Made by a program: the position numbers and the translations under genes. Positions 59,139-64,000 of a stretch of 64,000 nt of DNA are shown in pieces. The stretch covers positions 1,054,001 to 1,118,000 of the forward strand of contig NC_023063.1 of assembly GCF_000508225.1 (NCBI RefSeq). The letters are read 5' to 3'. The notes below the pieces were generated by a model. That model had not been told where the DNA came from and made no database searches. It saw nothing but the letters and a program-made list of their open reading frames with translations. Origin of the DNA: Ehrlichia muris AS145 (GTDB lineage: Bacteria; Pseudomonadota; Alphaproteobacteria; Rickettsiales; Anaplasmataceae). Numbering within the stretch: position 1 is the stretch's first letter; each line of letters begins with the position of its first letter.

Positions 59139-60443
59139 ATGATAGACTTAGGACTGTTATTTCAAAAAAAAATTCAAAACTTGCATGATAATTTTGCAGT
59201 TGCAGTTTCTGGCGGAATAGACAGTATGGTACTGTTACACCTATCAGCTCAGTATTGCAATCAGAACATTCCTATAATATTAACAGTAAACCACAAACTG
59301 CGCCCTGAAGCAGAACAAGAAGCATTATTTGTATTTCAACATTCACAAAATTTAAACTTAAAATGCCATATACTGAATTGGCATGGCAAGTTACCAGTAA
59401 GCAATATACAATCTTTTGCTAGACAAATACGATACAGATTATTATTGCAATGGTGTCACAAAAACAGAATAAACTACTTAATGGTAGCACATCAGAAAAA
59501 TGATCAAGCAGAAACTATTATGATCAGGCTAGAAAGAGGAAGTGGGTTAGATGGATTAGCTGGCATGCAAGAATGCACATATTTAAATAATATATGTATA
59601 CTTAGGCCACTTTTAGATGTCAGTAGGATAGAATTGCTACAATATGCAAACAAAAACAATATTACCTGGATAAACGATACAAGTAATAACAATACAAAAT
59701 ACAAAAGAACCCTATACCGCAACATGTTAGAAATAACAGACAATTCTGAAACATTGATTGACAGACTTTATACCACGTCAGCACATATAAGACGATCTTT
59801 AAGTTGCATACTACATTACGTAAGACTAGCTATCGATGAATGCCTAGAATTTAGTGCCCTAGGACATATTATTATAAAATTAAACGTATTTTTAACTCTT
59901 CCAGAAGAAATATCATTAAGACTATTAACATATTCCATCATGTCTATTGGTAAACAAAAATATAAGCCAAGGTATACTAAACTTAACAGTATATTTTATA
60001 AAATACGAAACAATGAATCCAAAATATCTCAAACCTTATGTGGTTGCAAGATTATAAAAAATCAGAATGATACAATCTCCATTACTAGAGAAGTATCAGC
60101 TATAAAAGAACTTACCATTAACTCTTTTACAAATATAGTGATAGAATGGGACAATAGGTTTAAAATCAGTATTGTAAACTCTAGTCCTGACAATGTTACT
60201 GTGTCTAGCTTAAACCGCCATCATATTCCAAAAAATCTAAAAAAATTAGATAGAGAAGCAGTACGTTGTTTACCCACACTAAAATATAAAAATAAAATTG
60301 TTGCTTACCCTCTACAAAATAATAGTAATAATGACTATATTGATGAAAGAAAGTCATCTATCATAATAAAAGAGGTGTTAGTAAAACAACATTTCATTAA
60401 TTTAACTTACAGTGAATTTATCAGCAAGGAGCCTTTGCTATGA
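59139..60443 (+). CDS. tilS: tRNA(Ile)-lysidine synthetase
   Basis: 434 residues from the ATG at 59139, which has GGGAG 4 bp upstream. A longer open frame from 59016 would run through the tRNA gene and is rejected. The PP-loop is [12 protein letters not shown], and the N-terminal domain has [14 protein letters not shown]. It converts the wobble C of the minor tRNA-Ile to lysidine. The stop overlaps the ftsH start (ATGA). Confidence 0.94.
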   Translation: MIDLGLLFQKKIQNLHDNFAVAVSGGIDSMVLLHLSAQYCNQNIPIILTVNHKLRPEAEQEALFVFQHSQNLNLKCHILNWHGKLPVSNIQSFARQIRYRLLLQWCHKNRINYLMVAHQKNDQAETIMIRLERGSGLDGLAGMQECTYLNNICILRPLLDVSRIELLQYANKNNITWINDTSNNNTKYKRTLYRNMLEITDNSETLIDRLYTTSAHIRRSLSCILHYVRLAIDECLEFSALGHIIIKLNVFLTLPEEISLRLLTYSIMSIGKQKYKPRYTKLNSIFYKIRNNESKISQTLCGCKIIKNQNDTISITREVSAIKELTINSFTNIVIEWDNRFKISIVNSSPDNVTVSSLNRHHIPKNLKKLDREAVRCLPTLKYKNKIVAYPLQNNSNNDYIDERKSSIIIKEVLVKQHFINLTYSEFISKEPLL

Positions 60444-62275
60444 GAAAAATAATTGAAGGATTAGCAATTTGGGTTATAGTAATTGTTCTAGTTGCTGCAG
60501 CATATGTTCAATTCAATGATAAGATTATTAACGGCAATACCATCAAGTTACCATTTTCAGAATTCTTAAACAAGATTGATAATAATGAAGTAGAAAGCGT
60601 TAATATAAGCGAGCGTAATATTACTGGGAAATTGAGAGACAGTTCAAAATTTCAAACAACTGGTGTAGTATACGACAGTCTAATAAAGACATTACACAGT
60701 AAACAAGTCACTTTTACTTTCTTACCTGAAGATACATTTCTTGGAATATTAAGCAATATATTAATATCCTGGTTCCCCATGTTACTACTTGTCATAATAT
60801 GGTTTATATTTCTCAAACGAATGCAAATAGGAGGTAACCGCACTATAAACTTCAGTAAATCACGCGCCAAATTAATGACTGAAAATCGTAACAAAGTAAC
60901 CTTTAATGATGTAGCAGGAATTGATGAAGCCAAAGAAGAATTAATTGAAATAGTAGATTTCTTAAAACACAGACAAAGATTTCAAAAATTAGGAGGTAAA
61001 ATACCAAAAGGATGCCTATTAATAGGCTCACCAGGTACAGGCAAAACCTTACTAGCACGAGCAATTGCAGGTGAAGCAAATGTTCCATTTTTTAGTATAT
61101 CTGGATCAGATTTTGTAGAAATGTTTGTAGGTGTAGGTGCAAGTCGTGTACGTGATATGTTTGAACAAGGTAAAAAAAATGCTCCATGTATCATATTTAT
61201 TGATGAAATAGACGCTGTAGGAAGACATCGAGGAATTGGCTTAGGTGGAGGAAATGACGAACGCGAACAAACACTAAATCAATTACTTGTTGAAATGGAC
61301 GGATTCGAATCTAATGAAGGAGTCATTATTATTGCTGCAACTAACCGTCCGGATGTACTAGATTCAGCACTTCTTAGACCAGGAAGATTTGATAGGCAAG
61401 TTACTATTGGTATACCTGATATTAACGGACGAGAAAAAATAATCAACGTACATATCAAAAAAGTACCAACAGCACCAGATGTAGATATTAGAACTATTGC
61501 ACGTGGTACTCCAGGATTTTCTGGCGCCGACTTAGCAAATCTAATAAATGAAGCAGCATTAATAGCAGCAAGACTCAATAAAAAAATTGTCACAATGAGT
61601 GACTTTGAGTATGCAAGAGATAAAGTCATGATGGGAGCTGAAAGAAAATCATTAATGATGACAGAAGAAGAAAAAAGACTAACAGCCTACCATGAAGCAG
61701 GACATGCTATTATTGCATTTTTTACAGAAGCATCTGATCCTATACATAAAGCAACAATTATCCCAAGAGGAAGAAGTTTAGGATTAGTAATGAGGTTACC
61801 AGAATCAGATCGTGTATCTCATACCAGAGAAAAAATGATTGCAGATTTAACAGTAGCAATGGGCGGAAGAGCTTCTGAAGAACTAATTTTTGGATATCAT
61901 AAAGTAACAAGTGGAGCATCATCAGACATAAAACAAGCAACAGATCTTGCAAAAGCTATGGTTATGAAATGGGGAATGAGCGATAAAGTTGGTCCTCTAT
62001 ATCATAGTGATGATAAAAGCGAAACTATTTCTAATAATTTAGCAAATTTGATAGATGAAGAAGTCAAATCCATAGTCACATCTGCACTTGAAAGAGCAAA
62101 AAGCCTATTGAATGAGCATTTGGAATCATTACATATAGTTGCTAAAAATTTATTAGAATTTGAGACTCTCACTGGAGAAGATATTAAAAACATAATAAAT
62201 GGAAAAGAATTAACTAAAGATAATGTTGATGAATCTCAGATTTTAAAAAGATCATTTGCTTCAAAAGAACAGTAA
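60440..62275 (+). CDS. ftsH: ATP-dependent zinc metalloprotease FtsH
   Basis: 611 residues: membrane helices at about 7-24 and 104-125, AAA domain with Walker A GSPGTGKT (196-203; Ser replaces the usual Pro), Walker [17 protein letters not shown], and zinc site HEAGH (about 418-422). It degrades membrane and regulatory proteins and is held by HflK/HflC, encoded at 13174. It overlaps tilS by 4 bp. Its 3' end is repeated downstream. Confidence 0.97.
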   Translation: MRKIIEGLAIWVIVIVLVAAAYVQFNDKIINGNTIKLPFSEFLNKIDNNEVESVNISERNITGKLRDSSKFQTTGVVYDSLIKTLHSKQVTFTFLPEDTFLGILSNILISWFPMLLLVIIWFIFLKRMQIGGNRTINFSKSRAKLMTENRNKVTFNDVAGIDEAKEELIEIVDFLKHRQRFQKLGGKIPKGCLLIGSPGTGKTLLARAIAGEANVPFFSISGSDFVEMFVGVGASRVRDMFEQGKKNAPCIIFIDEIDAVGRHRGIGLGGGNDEREQTLNQLLVEMDGFESNEGVIIIAATNRPDVLDSALLRPGRFDRQVTIGIPDINGREKIINVHIKKVPTAPDVDIRTIARGTPGFSGADLANLINEAALIAARLNKKIVTMSDFEYARDKVMMGAERKSLMMTEEEKRLTAYHEAGHAIIAFFTEASDPIHKATIIPRGRSLGLVMRLPESDRVSHTREKMIADLTVAMGGRASEELIFGYHKVTSGASSDIKQATDLAKAMVMKWGMSDKVGPLYHSDDKSETISNNLANLIDEEVKSIVTSALERAKSLLNEHLESLHIVAKNLLEFETLTGEDIKNIINGKELTKDNVDESQILKRSFASKEQ

Positions 62276-62310
62276 TGCTTTTCCTCCTACAGTAGATTTA
62301 GGTTGTTCAC

Positions 62311-62337
62311 TTTTACAGTTCATCGTGAACATGTAAA
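62311..62337 (+). terminator. Hairpin after ftsH
   Basis: TTTTACA-GTTCA-TCG-TGAAC-A-TGTAAAA folds into a 12-bp stem with one bulged A, 36 bp past the ftsH stop. No U-tract follows, so it may be a terminator, an RNA-stabilising end or both. Copies recur at 62520-62546 and 62729-62755 within the repeats; the last has a changed loop (GCG) but an unchanged stem. Confidence 0.5.
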
Positions 62338-62365
62338 ATTATGACATGCTAATATAAGCCTAAAA

Positions 62366-62841
62366 GAATTTGAGACTCTCCTGGAGAAGATATTAAAAAC
62401 ATAATAAATGGAAAAGAATTAACTAAAGATAATGTTGATGAATCTCAGATTTTAAAAAGATCATTTGCTTCAAAAGAACAGTAATGCTTTTCCTCCTATA
62501 GTAGATTTAGGTTGTTCACTTTTACAGTTCATCGTGAACATGTAAAATTATGACATGCTAATATAAGCCTAAAAGAATTTGAGACTCTCCTGGAGAAGAT
62601 ATTAAAAACATAATAAATGGAAAAGAATTAACTAAAGATAATGTTGATGAATCTCAGATTTTAAAAAGATCATTTGCTTCAAAAGAACGGTAATGCTTTT
62701 CCTCCTACAGTAGATTTAGGTTGTTCACTTTTACAGTTCAGCGTGAACATGTAAAATTATGACATGCTAATATAAGCCTAAAAGAATTTGAGACTCTCAC
62801 TGGAGAAGATATTAAAAACATAATAAATGGAAAAGAATTTA
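62366..62841 (+). repeat. Tandem copies of the ftsH 3' end
   Basis: GAATTTGAGACTCTC of ftsH (62156) recurs at 62366, 62575 and 62784, giving periods of 210, 209 and 209 bp. Each full copy encodes the ftsH tail ([16 protein letters not shown]...), its stop and the hairpin. The last copy breaks off after GGAAAAGAATT at about 62841. A 1- to 2-base deletion (CTCTCCTGG for CTCTCACTGG) shifts the frame in copies 2 and 3 but not in copy 4. Confidence 0.95.
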
Positions 62842-64000
62842 GCAAAATATTGATAATTTCAACCTCTATAAAACACCCAAAAGAATAATAACCTGTCTTT
62901 TTACTTGTTAGAGAGATCTTATTCACTTGCTATTGAACATCTAAAGAGCAACTATATAGTTAGAAAACTTACTAGAATTCTAAACTCTAATTGGAAAGGA
63001 CATTCAAAACATAAAAAACTCAAAAGAACAGCAATTCACGCTTCCTTTTTATTAACAACCCACATTATAATGCACCACACTTGATATAAGAAGATATAAG
63101 TAGAAATTTACAAGCACGTTACTCAACACACCTATATGAAAATTGAAATGCTATTTTCTACATTAGGAATTTGGCATAACAAATGTAAACATCATTTAAC
63201 AATGAATAAAAAAGTACAATACGTTAAAAAAGTGTAAAGCAAGTTTACAGAACAGTCTAAACAAAATCATACGTAAATTAAATACATGTTTCCTACTTAA
63301 ACTCTGATACATAAAGCTAAAAATTAGCTAAACAAATATCACAAGGCGCAATATATTATAAAATTGCATAATATTAGAAAAAATTTAGATAACAATTTAT
63401 TATTGTATTTACTTATCATCATATAACTAAAAACTTTAAATAGAATTCTTTACAATAAAAATACATTATCACCTTAATAGTAAAAAATATCGTATACTCA
63501 CTAACCATCACAGTATAGAATTTTAAATCGACCTTCTTTATAAAAAATTTAATACAATGAATTTAGTACATAATTTAAACAACTTTTTCAATCCATTAGA
63601 ATGAGTCATACTGGATTCAATTCATACTAGTTTTCAGGATTCATAATACCACTACCCATATTTCATATTCACAGAAAACATATTAAATTTTATTGATTCA
63701 ATAATAAATCCATAGCAAATCAATATTCTTTACAATACAAAATATAAACTTTGCATATCTATCACAACATGTTACTCCACTGCTACTGATTTGGATTTCT
63801 TTCTTCTATAATTACATTTACAACATAAGTAGAAGGATAAAGAGGGCTACTTTTTTCTCTTATACTTAAATATAGACTTTGCAAAAATGCAGATCTTTGG
63901 CTGTGGGAAAGAAAGGAGGGGAACAACTTTGTTTTCATTATACAGTATGAATATATTAATTTTGGTATATTCGCACACTATATTACCTTTTCTATAAAAA
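62842..64000. other. Non-coding right end of window
   Basis: About 1.16 kb of AT-rich sequence. Around 62950-63040 there is a faint, decayed echo of the ftsH tail (GAAAACTTACTAGAATT...GACATTCAAAACATAAAAA...AAAAGAACAG). Near the edge, GAAAGGAGGGG (63911-63921) is a strong ribosome-site-like string. The only frame it could serve is 22 codons from TTG at 63929, so no gene is called. Confidence 0.45.

Overview
The window is AT-rich bacterial DNA, about 55 recognisable genes' worth, with very long gene-poor spacers and many direct repeats. The gene set points to the family Anaplasmataceae and the genus Ehrlichia: a satellite type IV secretion locus with several virB2 copies and a second virB4, an hflK-hflC-degP-lolA-rnc-ctaG cluster, and skp followed directly by fabZ with no lpxD or lpxA. 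Tandem repeats of roughly 140-315 bp in the spacers, several of them copies of the 3' end of the preceding gene, fit Ehrlichia ruminantium best. The species call is an inference from these traits; no search was possible.

Region 1 (1-12346, all minus strand) is the secretion locus. From its 5' end it holds virB2 (11975-12346), three more tandem virB2 genes (9122-10312), a full-length but decayed fifth virB2 (8701-9071), a VirB4 paralogue whose Walker A lysine is lost, and a giant exported protein of more than 1,650 residues that runs off the left edge. The giant protein contains a glycine-rich domain and at least four diverged copies of a ~240-residue module.

Region 2 (13174-18346, plus) is a tight operon for envelope quality control and maturation: HflK/HflC, a DegP-type protease, LolA, RNase III and the cytochrome oxidase copper-delivery protein CtaG. 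A 3x313-bp tandem repeat follows, then an M16 peptidase pair in which only the first protein keeps its zinc site. Next is a three-copy family of four-helix membrane proteins embedded in a mosaic of tandem duplications (22308-26518).

Region 3 (26706-37589) carries mostly minus-strand housekeeping genes: lspA, ribF, prmC, map, sucB, a gamma-carbonic-anhydrase-like protein and a DsbD-type thiol reductase. The plus-strand genes here are a glutaredoxin and a D,D-carboxypeptidase homologue that has lost both catalytic lysines.

Region 4 (37877-50784) has sdhE, the outer-membrane operon rseP-bamA-skp-fabZ, purH with three decayed copies of its 3' end, pgsA, a divergent heme-copper-oxidase-like membrane protein, SURF1 and a long exported pentapeptide-repeat protein.

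Region 5 (51266-62841) has a glycerol-1-phosphate-dehydrogenase-like gene, the F0 ATP synthase genes atpB-E-F'-F, ftsA, a TrkH potassium transporter, tRNA-Ser(GGA), tilS and ftsH. FtsH is followed by tandem copies of its own 3' end, each ending in a conserved hairpin. The last ~1.1 kb holds no gene I can support.
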